Shown here: piece after piece, positions 6,954-15,631 of the stretch
How the letters are laid out: each line of letters opens with the position of its first letter
Numbering within the stretch: position 1 is the first letter of the stretch
Assembly (NCBI GenBank): GCA_937916485.1
Contig: CALFSV010000178.1
Coordinates: 1-35,458, forward strand
Source of the DNA: an uncultured Paracoccaceae bacterium
Lineage (GTDB): Bacteria; Pseudomonadota; Alphaproteobacteria; Rhodobacterales; Rhodobacteraceae
Reading direction: 5' to 3'
Length of the DNA stretch: 35,458 nucleotides
Translations under genes and position numbers: made by a program
The notes under the pieces: generated by a model
What the model was told of the DNA's origin: nothing
Database searches by the model: none
What the model saw: only the letters and a program-made list of their open reading frames with translations

Positions 6954-8074
6954 TTGACCAGGGCAGCCCCTTCGGCCATCGCCCCCAGCTTGGCATATGC
7001 GATGTCGGGGTCCACCGTGCCAAAACCGGCAAAGGTTCCAAAACCACAATCGCTGCCGGCGATCACCCGATCAGCCCCGACGATATCGACGAAACGTGCA
7101 AGCCGTTGGGCCACCAATTCTGGATGTTCAACGAAGTTGGTCGTGGTGTCGACGACACCGGGCACCAGCACCTTGTCCTGCGGAATGTCGGCCGCCCGGT
7201 CGCGGAACACCGTCCATTCGTGGCCGTGACGGGGGTTTGACGTTTCAAACAGCACATATTGCGCCTTGGCCGACATCAGCGTGTCGAACATCGTCGCCAT
7301 CGGGATATCACAGACATGCGGCCCCTCGTAGTTGCCCCAGCAGATGTGGATGCGCACCTTTTCGGCCGGAATGTCGGACAGGGCATGGTTCAACGCGTCG
7401 ACATGGCTTTGCGCCACTTTCACAAACTCGGCGTCCGTGAGGTCGGTGAACAACATATGCCGCGACAGCGCGAGGTCGGGGCAATCGAGTTGCAGGTCCA
7501 GGCCCGAGGCGACGATCGTCTCGTATTCCGCCTTCATCGCATCGGCGAGGGCGGCGAGATAGGCGTCGCGGGTTTTGTAGTGGGCGTTTTGCAGGAACAG
7601 GGAAATGACACCCGGCGAGGCGGCGTTCATAAAGCCGCGCTCAACCCCATGTTCGGCCATCGCTGCCTTGAGGTTGGCGATGTCCTTTTCCAGTTCACCC
7701 TGGCCTTTTGACTTGACCTCGCCCACGCACATGGGACGGGCGTATTTTGGCGTGCCCCCATCGTTGGCCAGCCGGTTCAAAAAGGCGGGAAACAGGCGAA
7801 GGTCCCCCGGCACATTGCGTTTGCTGTCCCCGTCAAAGCCGGTGTAGCGGTCCTTGACGTAGGTTGCGTAGCTGATCTTGGACGTCTCTCCGTCCGAGAC
7901 GATATCAACACCCGCAGCCACCTGTTTCCGGACAGTATCCGAAACCGCGGCCGTCATTGCGGCATCGAAGGCGGCGGTGTCATAAGCCTCCTTGTTTTCG
8001 CGGGCAAAGATAAAGTCCACGACGTCCTGCGTCCGGGGCAGTGAGCCCACATGGGTGGTCTTGATCCGGCTCAT
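6950..8074 (-). CDS. Short MetE-core (cobalamin-independent methionine synthase-like) protein
   Basis: This 374-residue protein matches the catalytic C-terminal barrel of MetE but lacks the N-terminal half of true MetE (about 750 aa). Visible signatures are THVGSLPR at the N-terminus, DGETSK, IHICWGNYEGPH with a zinc-ligand His/Cys pair, and IAGSDCGFGTFAG with the distal zinc Cys. Short members of this family include epoxyalkane:coenzyme M transferases and methyl or alkyl-thiol transferases, so it probably activates a thiol on zinc and moves or releases an alkyl group. The substrate is unknown. AAGGAT lies 7 bases before the ATG at 8074. It follows the bicupin gene by 57 bases and overlaps the hydrolase gene. 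Its presence suggests that the operon's substrate carries a methyl or thioether group. Confidence 0.85.
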   Translation of the reverse strand: MSRIKTTHVGSLPRTQDVVDFIFARENKEAYDTAAFDAAMTAAVSDTVRKQVAAGVDIVSDGETSKISYATYVKDRYTGFDGDSKRNVPGDLRLFPAFLNRLANDGGTPKYARPMCVGEVKSKGQGELEKDIANLKAAMAEHGVERGFMNAASPGVISLFLQNAHYKTRDAYLAALADAMKAEYETIVASGLDLQLDCPDLALSRHMLFTDLTDAEFVKVAQSHVDALNHALSDIPAEKVRIHICWGNYEGPHVCDIPMATMFDTLMSAKAQYVLFETSNPRHGHEWTVFRDRAADIPQDKVLVPGVVDTTTNFVEHPELVAQRLARFVDIVGADRVIAGSDCGFGTFAGFGTVDPDIAYAKLGAMAEGAALVK

Positions 8075-8131
8075 GGGCGGTATCCTTTCAGTCGGGTAGT
8101 GTTATGTCGTCTGGCCGCCCATTGTGCCAGT

Positions 8132-9097
8132 TCAAAATTCCCAGGTTGGACCGGCAGGGTCACCGGTGGCGACGACGTGAAACAGGCTTGCTTCACCAGT
8201 CATGGCCGGCACGACCGCATGGGGCAAACCTTCGGGGATGCTCATCGTGTCGCCCGGGTTCAGCACGGCAGAGCCTTCGGGCCAGCTTACCCGCCAATGG
8301 CCCCGCATCGGCATCAGCACCGAAGGCCGGTCGTGTTGATGCATCTCGGCCGTTGCCGACCCACGCGAGACGAATTCAACCTCAAACCCCGGCTTGTCGC
8401 GCAGCAGGCCGTCTGCCCCGATCACCTTGACGGGCTGGCGGTCCGACAGGGCCATCATGTCCCAATAGCGGGCGACGTGATTGGGCAGGACCTGCCGTGT
8501 CGTGGGTTCGGGAAAGGCCTCAAGCTCGGCCTGCGTCAGCAGGGGCATGGGACCGACACCGGGCGGCAGTTGTTCGCCCTTCTTGGTGTCGTAAAGCTTG
8601 CCTCTTTCGGACAGGATCAACCCGTGGTCGCGGGCATCCTCGATGACCTGGGGGGCCCAGATGACGCCACCGCCGGCATCGTCGCCGCCCAGGATCGCCA
8701 TGATCATCCCGTAGTCGGTCCCGATGTTTTCAAACCCGCGAAAGATGCCGGTAGGGATGTTGATGATGTCGCCTTCTTCCAGAACGACCTCGCCCGCTGT
8801 GCCCCAGCGTCCCCAGAAAAACCGCCAGCGGCCCGAAAGGACAAAGAACACCTCGGCCGTCCGATGCGAGTGTAGCGAGTTGCGGCATTTCGGCGGTTGC
8901 CCTGCCGCACCGATGTTAAAGCCATGGGGCAGGGCGATATGGACATGCTGGTCGGGCGACTCTGAAACACCGCCACCGATAATGGTAAAGTTCTCTTTCT
9001 GGTCGCTGCCCGGCGTGTGCGCGTCGATGAACGCAGTCTTGCAGGGCCTTAGCTCGCCATAGCGGACGATGCGATCGGACAGGTCGGCGGTGGTCAT
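8132..9097 (-). CDS. Bicupin protein (possible dioxygenase or isomerase)
   Basis: This 321-residue protein has two cupin domains. The first (about residues 50-140) has LHSHRTAEVFFVLSGRWRFFWG with the His-x-His and Glu metal-ligand pattern, then GDIINIPTGIFRGFEN. The second (about 225-315) has AEMHQHDRPSVLMPMRGHWRVSWP, then GDTMSIPEGLPHAVVP. Both domains keep likely metal ligands, unlike many bicupins where one is lost. The layout resembles gentisate- or hydroxynaphthoate-dioxygenase-type and sugar-isomerase-type bicupins, and I cannot choose between them. The start is the ATG at 9097 with AAGGAGAG just upstream. It lies 34 bases after a SnoaL-type gene and before the MetE-like gene in the same operon. 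It is probably cytosolic. Confidence 0.82.
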   Translation of the reverse strand: MTTADLSDRIVRYGELRPCKTAFIDAHTPGSDQKENFTIIGGGVSESPDQHVHIALPHGFNIGAAGQPPKCRNSLHSHRTAEVFFVLSGRWRFFWGRWGTAGEVVLEEGDIINIPTGIFRGFENIGTDYGMIMAILGGDDAGGGVIWAPQVIEDARDHGLILSERGKLYDTKKGEQLPPGVGPMPLLTQAELEAFPEPTTRQVLPNHVARYWDMMALSDRQPVKVIGADGLLRDKPGFEVEFVSRGSATAEMHQHDRPSVLMPMRGHWRVSWPEGSAVLNPGDTMSIPEGLPHAVVPAMTGEASLFHVVATGDPAGPTWEF

Positions 9098-9131
9098 TGG
9101 TCTCTCCTTGCGGACTTGGCGATGGGGCCTG

Positions 9132-10112
9132 TCACTGATGCATCAGGATCTGCTTCCAGATCGCTACTTCGTCGATCAGGGCGAATTCGCGCCGGATCGA
9201 ATGGCCTTCTGGGCCGAAGGGGCCGTATTCGGCGTGGCACATGCCCATAATGTGCACCGGCGCGCCGCTAGGCTTGCCAAAGCTGCCCCAACCTTCATGC
9301 AGCCCGTCCAGCGACCAGCGTATTGCCGCGCGGGGGGACATCATGTCGCCCTCCATCCCGATCTGGTGATGGATCGTGAAGGTGGCATTGGGAAAAGAGG
9401 AGCGCAGGCCCAACCAGAATTGGGTCGTTCCATCGCAGCCGATAGAGTTCACCGACCCGGCAAATTCACCGATCACGGCGCGGTCGTAGTCGTTGCGGAC
9501 CGTGGCAAAATCCTTGTCCATCATCCGCGACAGGGTTCCGGCGTAGCGCTGGCCCCAGATGTTGTCGTTTCCGGTCCCGTGATAGCCACCGTCCACGTCC
9601 ATTTCGGGGGTAAAGACACGGGCGGCATTGGCGATCCCGCCTTCGGCCTCGATCAGCCTCGCTGCATAGTCGCGGGGCTCGAGGCCAAGTTGCCGGACCA
9701 GGCCGCCATAGTCCCGGATCAGCCATTCGTCGTAGATGGTGTCATTTTTCGCCGCACAGTCGGCAATGACACGCACCACCCATTTGCGCCCGGTGGCAGG
9801 GCCAAACTGGCCATCACGGGTGTGGGTAGCGGTGGTTAGCAGGCGGTGCGAGGACAGAAAGCCGGCCTCCTCATCGCCGCTCCAGATCACGTCCTCGCCG
9901 TAAAGCTGGCGGTCCGGAAACTCGTTGATCGTCGCCATGGTCGAGGCGATGACAGCCTGATTGCCCCGGGTAAGCCCCATGGGCGAGCGGACCGGGATGT
10001 CCGGCGCGTAATAGTGGTTGAGTGTTGCGACCCCCCTATCTTCCCAGATCTCTTTCGTGATCTTGATGATGTAGTCGGGAAAGTCTTTGAACTTGGGGTC
10101 AAAACCCTTCAT
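9132..10112 (-). CDS. Double SnoaL/NTF2-like protein, divergent member
   Basis: This 326-residue protein appears to be two SnoaL/NTF2-like alpha+beta cones in tandem. Half 1 runs to about DEWLIRDYGGLVRQLGL, and half 2 ends with REFALIDEVAIWKQI. Each half has the cone pattern of an acidic strand pair and a final Asp/Glu-x-x-x-Ile strand. Such domains form hydrophobic pockets used by cyclases, dehydratases, isomerases and hydrolases. There is no signal peptide. I chose the ATG at 10112 because AAGG lies 9 bases upstream and the start overlaps the LacI stop (ATGA); an earlier ATG at 10121 has the ribosome site directly against it. It is more distant from the other two SnoaL proteins (11889-12923 and 18845-19858) than they are from each other. 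Function unknown. Confidence 0.82.
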   Translation of the reverse strand: MKGFDPKFKDFPDYIIKITKEIWEDRGVATLNHYYAPDIPVRSPMGLTRGNQAVIASTMATINEFPDRQLYGEDVIWSGDEEAGFLSSHRLLTTATHTRDGQFGPATGRKWVVRVIADCAAKNDTIYDEWLIRDYGGLVRQLGLEPRDYAARLIEAEGGIANAARVFTPEMDVDGGYHGTGNDNIWGQRYAGTLSRMMDKDFATVRNDYDRAVIGEFAGSVNSIGCDGTTQFWLGLRSSFPNATFTIHHQIGMEGDMMSPRAAIRWSLDGLHEGWGSFGKPSGAPVHIMGMCHAEYGPFGPEGHSIRREFALIDEVAIWKQILMHQ

Positions 10113-11128
10113 GTCGTCCATCCTTGGGGTATCCGGGCCGATCCACGCAGGATCAGCGGGCCGTCAATTTCGATCTTCTGGACAGGGCGACCGGGGTCTT
10201 CGATCTTGGCCAGAAGGGTCTCGACCGTCGCCTCGACCATGCGGTTGAGGGGCTGGCGCACCGTGGTCAGCTCATAGGCGCCATAGGCGGCCAGTGGCAC
10301 ATCATCGTATCCCACGACGGACACTTCGCCGGGCACCGATATGCCCATGCTGCGCAGGGTATCTAGGACGGCGAATGCCATATGGTCATTGCCGACGAAG
10401 ATGGCATCGGGTCGGGGCGTCAGGGCCATAACATCCCGGGTGGCCTGTGCTGCAACCTGCCGGTCATAAAGCCCGTCGATCACGGCGACAGGCGCCTGAC
10501 TGTGGGCGGCCAACCCTTCTTCGAAACCGCGCTGCCGGTCCCGGCCTGTGGACGATCCGCTCCACCCTGCGATATGGGCGATATGCCTATGGCCTCCTGC
10601 GATCAGGAATTCGGCGACCTTGCGCCCGCCTTCGACATTGGCCGAGGTCACCGCCGAATGGCCCGACCCGTCCTGCCCCCGGTTGAACATCACCACCGGG
10701 ATGCCTGCCGCTGCACAACGGTCGGTCAGGTCGTTGGACATGCCGACCGAGGCGGTGATGATCCCGTCCACCTGATAACCCATCAACTCCTGCACGACAG
10801 GCTCGATCCCGTCCTGGGTGTTGGAGGCCATGAAAACGAGAACGTGATAGCCGCTGGCCTGAAGGGCGTTGGAAATCCGTTCGAGGGCAACGGGGTAAAA
10901 CTGATTGTCGAGGTAGGCCACCACCAGCCCGATGATCCGGCTTTTGCCGGTAATCATCGCGCGGGCAAGGGCGTTGGGCCGGTAACCCAAATGCTCGGCC
11001 GCCTTTTGGACCTTGGCGATCGTGGCCTTTGAGGCTGACGCACCGGGGGTGAACACACGGCTGACCGCCGACTGGCTGACACCGGCCAGTCGGGCAACGT
11101 CCTGCGATGTGATCCGGGCCTCTGCCAT
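10109..11128 (-). CDS. LacI-family transcriptional regulator
   Basis: This 339-residue repressor-type protein has an N-terminal LacI helix-turn-helix (ITSQDVARLAGVSQSAVSRVFTPGASASKATIAKV, hinge at LGYRPNALAR) and a periplasmic-binding-protein-like effector domain. The effector domain carries SRIIGLVVAYLDNQFYP, GVVMFNRG-type segments, IFVGNDHMAFAVLDTLRS and VSVVGYDDVPLAAYG. The conserved hinge and the intact effector pocket suggest a sugar- or polyol-like inducer. Its start overlaps the SDR stop by one base (TGATG) and its stop overlaps the next SnoaL gene (ATGA), so it is embedded in the operon it probably controls. Two near-palindromic sites with central CG at 15393-15406 and 15513-15526, in the divergent promoter region, are likely operators. 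Confidence 0.93.
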   Translation of the reverse strand: MAEARITSQDVARLAGVSQSAVSRVFTPGASASKATIAKVQKAAEHLGYRPNALARAMITGKSRIIGLVVAYLDNQFYPVALERISNALQASGYHVLVFMASNTQDGIEPVVQELMGYQVDGIITASVGMSNDLTDRCAAAGIPVVMFNRGQDGSGHSAVTSANVEGGRKVAEFLIAGGHRHIAHIAGWSGSSTGRDRQRGFEEGLAAHSQAPVAVIDGLYDRQVAAQATRDVMALTPRPDAIFVGNDHMAFAVLDTLRSMGISVPGEVSVVGYDDVPLAAYGAYELTTVRQPLNRMVEATVETLLAKIEDPGRPVQKIEIDGPLILRGSARIPQGWTT

Positions 11129-11892
11129 CAGTCTGCCGTCCAGCCCCCGTCGATCAGGAGGGAGGTCCCGGTGATAAGCCCGGCAGCAGGGGAGGCCAGA
11201 AAGACAACGCCGCCCATCACATCCTCAATCTCGCCCACCCGGCCCAGTTTGATCATGCTTTCGATCCACTTGCGCCGTTCGGGGATGGCAAGGGTCTGTT
11301 CAGCCAGCGGGGTGCGGATGAAGGTCGGGCAGACGGTGTTGACCCGGATCCCAAGCGGCCCCCATTCGATCGCCATCGCCTTGGTCATCCCTTCAAGCGC
11401 GTGTTTGGTCGCGCAGTAGACAGCCCGGTCGACCCCGCCGACGTGACCCATCTGGGACGAAATGTTCATCAGGCTGCCCGGCTTGCCCGCCGCGATCAGC
11501 CCCTTGGCGACTGCGCGGGTCAGAAAGTAGGCCGCCCGGACGTTCACGTTGGTCACCGCGTCATAATCGGCCTCTGCCGTGTTTATAGCCGGGCTGTGCC
11601 GGGCCAGACCGGCCGAATTGACCAGCACATCAAAGGGGCCGTTCTCGGCGACCGCAGCGGCGGTCGCTTCGGTATCGGTGACATCAAGCGGTAGCGAATG
11701 CGTCGTCATCCCGGCCTTCGTCATCTCTGCCTGAAGGGCGGCGAGCTTGTCTGCGTTGCGGGCTACAAGTGTCACCTCGGCCCCGGCCTCGGCCAGCGCC
11801 ACGGCGCAGCCCATGCCGATGCCCGAAGAGGCCCCCGCGACAAGGGCGCGTTGGCCATCAAGGCGGAAAGAGGGGGTGCGGGGCAGGGTCAT
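11128..11892 (-). CDS. SDR-family oxidoreductase
   Basis: This classical short-chain dehydrogenase/reductase (254 aa) has the nucleotide motif AGASSGIGMG (about 19-28), the structural motif NSAG, the catalytic Ser in MNISSQMG, the Tyr-x-x-x-Lys pair YCATK, and the C-terminal GTSLLIDGGWTAD. Thus the Rossmann fold and active site are complete. ARNADK after strand 2 hints at NADP preference, although this is weak. It would interconvert an alcohol and a ketone in the cytosol. The start overlaps the stop of the SnoaL gene (ATGA). Together with the HpsN/HisD-type dehydrogenase it gives the operon two oxidation steps, which would fit a polyol or sugar-like substrate. Confidence 0.93.
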   Translation of the reverse strand: MTLPRTPSFRLDGQRALVAGASSGIGMGCAVALAEAGAEVTLVARNADKLAALQAEMTKAGMTTHSLPLDVTDTEATAAAVAENGPFDVLVNSAGLARHSPAINTAEADYDAVTNVNVRAAYFLTRAVAKGLIAAGKPGSLMNISSQMGHVGGVDRAVYCATKHALEGMTKAMAIEWGPLGIRVNTVCPTFIRTPLAEQTLAIPERRKWIESMIKLGRVGEIEDVMGGVVFLASPAAGLITGTSLLIDGGWTAD

Positions 11893-12923
11893 GTCAGCGC
11901 CTTTCCAGTTTCGGAGTCATAGCCCGGTCGGGCCTTGTTGACCTCGCGCATGCGCGCCAACGCGTCGAGGCCCTGTTGCGCCATCGCGTCCAACAGATCG
12001 ACCAGAACCCAGTTTTCCCGGATCAGCCCTGCTTCCATCCGCCAGAAATCGAGGCTGCGCAGAAGGACCGTTTTGCCGGTCGCCGGCATGCCAAGCCATC
12101 CGCCCTCGCTCAGGGTCTGGCGCATGTTGGGCCAACCGGTCTCGCAGACATAGGCCCCTTCGGCCACCCAGTGCGAGATCAGCCCAGAGGGGTCTAGTGC
12201 GCGGTCCGGCATGGCCCGCAGGAACGGGATCTGGTGCCAGTTGCGAAACCCGGAAATGCCCCGGCTGGTGCCGATCCCGGCGGGGCCGTACCAGTTGAAG
12301 CGCGGGTGCCAGTACCGCTCAAGCTCCATCACCTCGGGTCCGCCCTGGCTGGGGTGGCGGACCATGGCCGTGAGCATCGCCAGAACATGGTCCATCGTCG
12401 CCTGACCGTCGCCTTCGGCTGTCAGACCGTCCTGCGTCATAGGGGCAGGGGTGCAGAGATAGGCGCCAAGTTGCGGGGCGAGGGGCCATGCGCCGGCCTG
12501 CATCATTAGTTCGGGCAAGTCCCAGATGGCCTGCATTTCGACGATCTGGCCATTCTCGACACGAAAGAACTCGTGATAGCGCATGTGGACAAGGTGGCCG
12601 GTCGGCGGAATGTCGAGGAAGGGCCGGACAAAGGTGCCCATGTAGTTGCCGCAACAACCGATCCAGTCCTGCCCTTCGGGCGTTGTGCCAGCCAGCACGA
12701 TCATTTCGCGCCGCTCAACATCGGGCAGCGCCTCAAAGAGCGGCCCAAGGGCGGCGGTCCACAGCCCCGCAGAGCCGGTCACATCGCCAAAGGGATGGCA
12801 CAGGTGCACCACGGCCTCGGGCGACATTACAGCGTCAAGCGCCGCCCGGACGTCCGGGGCGGCCCCGTTCGCGGCCGCCTCCTGAAAGGGTGAGATCAGG
12901 AATTTGAGGGCCTTAGGTGTCAT
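11889..12923 (-). CDS. Double SnoaL/NTF2-like protein, paralogue of 18845-19858
   Basis: This 344-residue protein has two SnoaL/NTF2-like halves. It shares an ordered set of motifs with the plus-strand protein at 18845-19858: CHPF/MHPF, RRE, a PPTG turn followed by [38 protein letters not shown], and a final [23 protein letters not shown]. No signal peptide is visible. Family members often bind small hydrophobic or polyketide-like ligands and act as cyclases, dehydratases or hydrolases. The shared PPTG, GPAGIG and GWPN motifs look like loops around a pocket, but no catalytic residue can be assigned. Start and stop both overlap neighbours by ATGA. It lies between the HpsN-type dehydrogenase and the SDR, suggesting a catalytic step in the same pathway. 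Confidence 0.83.
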   Translation of the reverse strand: MTPKALKFLISPFQEAAANGAAPDVRAALDAVMSPEAVVHLCHPFGDVTGSAGLWTAALGPLFEALPDVERREMIVLAGTTPEGQDWIGCCGNYMGTFVRPFLDIPPTGHLVHMRYHEFFRVENGQIVEMQAIWDLPELMMQAGAWPLAPQLGAYLCTPAPMTQDGLTAEGDGQATMDHVLAMLTAMVRHPSQGGPEVMELERYWHPRFNWYGPAGIGTSRGISGFRNWHQIPFLRAMPDRALDPSGLISHWVAEGAYVCETGWPNMRQTLSEGGWLGMPATGKTVLLRSLDFWRMEAGLIRENWVLVDLLDAMAQQGLDALARMREVNKARPGYDSETGKALT

Positions 12924-14230
12924 TCAGCGGCGGTCCCGTAGGGCACGTTCTTGCGGCCATAGCGGCGCACCCGGATGTTGCATTGCTCGGCATGGCCAAC
13001 AAACCCTTCAAGCATGCACAGGCGCGAGCCGTATTCGCCCACCAGCGTCGCCGCCTCGTCGGTCGTGACCCGCTGGTAGCTATGGGTTTTCAGGAACTTG
13101 CCCACCCAAAGGCCACCGGTATAGCGGCCCGCCTTCTTGGTCGGCAGGGTGTGGTTGGTGCCGATCACCTTGTCACCATTCGCCACATTGGTGCGGGGGC
13201 CAAGGAACAGGGCGCCATAGCTTTGCATGTTTTCAAGGTACCAGTCGTCGCGGTCGGTCATCACCTGCACATGCTCATAGGCCATGTCGTTCGCCACTTG
13301 CAGCATCTCTTCATGGGTGTCGCAGAGGATGACATCGCCATAGTCGCGCCAGCTGACAGAAGCGGTTTCGCGGGTTGGCAGGATCTCGAGGATGCGGTCA
13401 ATCTCGGCCAGGGTCGCCTCGGCCAGCTTGCGGCTGTTTGTGATCAGGCAGGCGGGCGAGTTGTAGCCATGCTCTGCCTGACCCAGAAGGTCGGTCGCAC
13501 ACAGTTCGGCATCCACAGTGTCGTCGGCGATCACCATGGTCTCGGTCGGGCCGGCAAAAAGGTCGATGCCGACGCGGCCGTATAGCTGGCGCTTGGCCTC
13601 GGCCACGAAAGCGTTTCCGGGACCGACAAGCATGTGGACCGGTTCGACCGTCTCGGTTCCGATGGCCATCGCGCCGACAGCCTGCATGCCACCCAGCACA
13701 TAGATCTCATGTGCGCCGCCCATATGCATCGCCGCAACGATGGCGGGATGAGGGGCGCCGTCGACTGGCGGGGCAGAGGCCACGATGCGGGGCACGCCCG
13801 CCACGCTTGCCGTCAGAACAGACATATGGGCCGAGGCGACCATGGGAAACTTGCCTCCCGGCACATAGCAGCCAACCGATTGCACAGGGATGTTGCGATG
13901 GCCAAGGATAACGCCAGGCATCGTCTCGACCTCGATATCGGTCATCGAGGCCCGCTGCGCCTCGGCAAAGCGCCGGATCTGGGTCTGTGCAAAGCGGATG
14001 TCCTCCATGTCGCGGGCCGACACCCGGCTCATCGCGGCCTCGATCTCGGACGGGGTCAGGCGGAAATGGTCGGGCTCGTATTTGTCGAACTTGGCTGACA
14101 GCTCACGGATAGCTGTATCGCCCCGCGCCTCGATATCTGCCAGTGTGGTTTCCACCACCGCCCGGACCTTGGCATCGTCTTCCTGCCGTTCACTTTCGGG
14201 TTTGCCGGATTTGAGGTGCGTGATGGTCAT
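12920..14230 (-). CDS. HisD-superfamily NAD-dependent dehydrogenase, HpsN-like
   Basis: This 436-residue protein belongs to the histidinol dehydrogenase superfamily but has the features I recall of HpsN (2,3-dihydroxypropane-1-sulfonate dehydrogenase). These include a short N-terminus, [76 protein letters not shown] and a final [14 protein letters not shown]. The zinc/catalytic set of HisD is kept: Gln and His in GQAEHG, Glu-His in YEHVQVM, Asp in GDKVIG, His in EGFVGHA. It probably oxidises a primary alcohol through an aldehyde to an acid with two NAD+. No his genes are nearby, so histidine synthesis is unlikely. The ATG at 14230 has AAGGACC 6 bases upstream. It follows the ABC ATPase gene and overlaps the SnoaL gene. 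DHPS itself or another polyol acid precursor is a possible substrate. Confidence 0.87.
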   Translation of the reverse strand: MTITHLKSGKPESERQEDDAKVRAVVETTLADIEARGDTAIRELSAKFDKYEPDHFRLTPSEIEAAMSRVSARDMEDIRFAQTQIRRFAEAQRASMTDIEVETMPGVILGHRNIPVQSVGCYVPGGKFPMVASAHMSVLTASVAGVPRIVASAPPVDGAPHPAIVAAMHMGGAHEIYVLGGMQAVGAMAIGTETVEPVHMLVGPGNAFVAEAKRQLYGRVGIDLFAGPTETMVIADDTVDAELCATDLLGQAEHGYNSPACLITNSRKLAEATLAEIDRILEILPTRETASVSWRDYGDVILCDTHEEMLQVANDMAYEHVQVMTDRDDWYLENMQSYGALFLGPRTNVANGDKVIGTNHTLPTKKAGRYTGGLWVGKFLKTHSYQRVTTDEAATLVGEYGSRLCMLEGFVGHAEQCNIRVRRYGRKNVPYGTAAE

Positions 14231-14333
14231 TTTCGGGTCCTTGATTTGGTGGGTCGCGTCAGGCGCGGGGCATGGCAATGGTTTTGCCTGCTATCCGGCT
14301 GATTTCAAAGTGGCTTTGACATCGGAACAAGGA

Positions 14334-15377
14334 TCAGACCCTTTCTCCGGTCGTGCTGTCGTAAAGATGGCAGATGGATGCGGGGATAGAGGCCGAGAAG
14401 GGGGCACCAATTTCGGCGCGGAAATCCTTGGCGGCCTTGACCGCCACCAATCCGCCGCCTGCCTTGACCGTCACTAAGGTCGCATCGCCTAGAAGTTCCA
14501 GCGAATAGATCGGCGCCGAAATCTCGCCCTGTTCGACGACAGAGGAATCTTCGGCCCGAAAGCCAAGGGTGATTGGGCCGCTCAGGCCTTCGGGCAGGCC
14601 GGTCACCCGGACGTTCGGGCCGGTAAAGACGCCACCTTCCATCGACCCTTCCAGAAGGTTCATGGCGGGTGAGCCGATGAAACCCGCGACAAAGGTATTG
14701 GCAGGGCGGTCATAAATGTCGGTGGGTGTGCCGACCTGCTGAACGATTCCCCCCTTCATCACGACCACCCGATCGGCGAGGGTCATCGCCTCGATCTGGT
14801 CATGGGTGACGTAGACGGTGGTTACCTTCAGCTCGTGGCTAAGATTCTTGATCTGCGCCCGGGTCGAAACCCGCAGCTTGGCGTCAAGATTGGACAGGGG
14901 TTCGTCCATCAGGAACACGTTCGGTTCGCGCACGATGGCGCGGGCAAGGGCCACGCGCTGGCGCTGGCCCCCCGACAGTTCCGCCGGTTTGCGATGCAGG
15001 AATTCCGTCAGCTCGACCATTTCAGCGGCGCGGCGCACGCGGGCGTCATGCTCGGACGGGTCGATGCGGCGCACCTTTAGGGGAAAGCGGATGTTCTCGT
15101 AGACGTTCATGTTTGGGTAAAGCGCATAGCTTTGGAACACCATCGCCACGTCCCGGTCCTTGGGGTCAAGGTCGTTGATCCGCTTGCCGTCGATAAGAAT
15201 ATCGCCCTCGGTCGCCTCCTCCAGCCCGGCAATCATCCGCATTGTCGTTGTCTTGCCGCAGCCCGATGGGCCCAGAAGGACAAGAAATTCGCGGTCCGCA
15301 ATGGTCAGGTCCAGGCTGTCGACACCGACGAAGGTGCCCCACCGCTTGGATATGTTGCGCAGCTGGATCTCGGCCAT
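14334..15377 (-). CDS. ABC transporter ATP-binding protein, CUT1/MalK type
   Basis: This 347-residue nucleotide-binding subunit has Walker A GPSGCGKTTTMRM, the Q-loop region VFQSYALYPNMNVYENI, signature LSGGQRQRVALARAI, Walker B VFLMDEPLSNLDA, the H-loop YVTHDQIEAMTLADR, and a C-terminal TOBE-type domain (about 240-347). This is the MalK/UgpC-like organisation. It works on the cytoplasmic face of the membrane with the permeases encoded divergently (16931-18842). The ATG at 15377 has GGAGG 7 bases upstream. It is the first gene of the nine-gene minus operon, and the transcript should start just beyond the LacI-type site at 15393-15406. Splitting an importer across a divergent promoter in this way is unusual but repeated in the second importer here. 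Confidence 0.93.
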   Translation of the reverse strand: MAEIQLRNISKRWGTFVGVDSLDLTIADREFLVLLGPSGCGKTTTMRMIAGLEEATEGDILIDGKRINDLDPKDRDVAMVFQSYALYPNMNVYENIRFPLKVRRIDPSEHDARVRRAAEMVELTEFLHRKPAELSGGQRQRVALARAIVREPNVFLMDEPLSNLDAKLRVSTRAQIKNLSHELKVTTVYVTHDQIEAMTLADRVVVMKGGIVQQVGTPTDIYDRPANTFVAGFIGSPAMNLLEGSMEGGVFTGPNVRVTGLPEGLSGPITLGFRAEDSSVVEQGEISAPIYSLELLGDATLVTVKAGGGLVAVKAAKDFRAEIGAPFSASIPASICHLYDSTTGERV

Positions 15378-15392
15378 TTCCGGCCTCCAAGT

Positions 15393-15408
15393 TGAATACG
15401 AATGCAAG
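15393..15408. promoter_or_regulatory. Candidate LacI-type operator (ATPase side)
   Basis: TGAATAC followed by GAATGCA (15393-15406) is a near-palindrome centred on CG, as in LacI-family operators. The 13-mer 15396-15408 recurs exactly, inverted, at 15511-15523. The site ends 16 bases before the start codon of the ATPase gene, so bound repressor would block the minus-strand transcript. Confidence 0.7.
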
Positions 15409-15510
15409 CAAGCATATCAGAGCGATTGCGGCAGGAATAGTCAGTAAGTTGCCAAAATTTTGGATCGTGCGCATCATTATTTGTTTTGAGAGTGTGAAAA
15501 GTGCTGTTAA

Positions 15511-15526
15511 CTTGCATTCGTATGCA
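15511..15526. promoter_or_regulatory. Candidate LacI-type operator (binding-protein side)
   Basis: TGCATTC followed by GTATGCA (15513-15526) is a palindrome with one mismatched pair, centred on CG. It repeats in inverted orientation the 13-mer found at 15396-15408. The two centres are 120 bp apart, which would allow looping. It lies about 105 bases upstream of the binding-protein gene start. Confidence 0.72.
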
Positions 15527-15631
15527 TGGCGGCTGGGATTCGGCTGTCCGGCATCCCGTGCCCGCGTAGGGCAAGTGAACACCAGCCGCGCAAGAGACGC
15601 GGCAGAAGATCAGCCAGGGAGATCCCAGATT

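Noticed and set aside
12920..14230. Calling the dehydrogenase histidinol dehydrogenase (hisD)
   Set aside because: No other histidine genes are near, and the sequence has HpsN-like features and a catabolic context.
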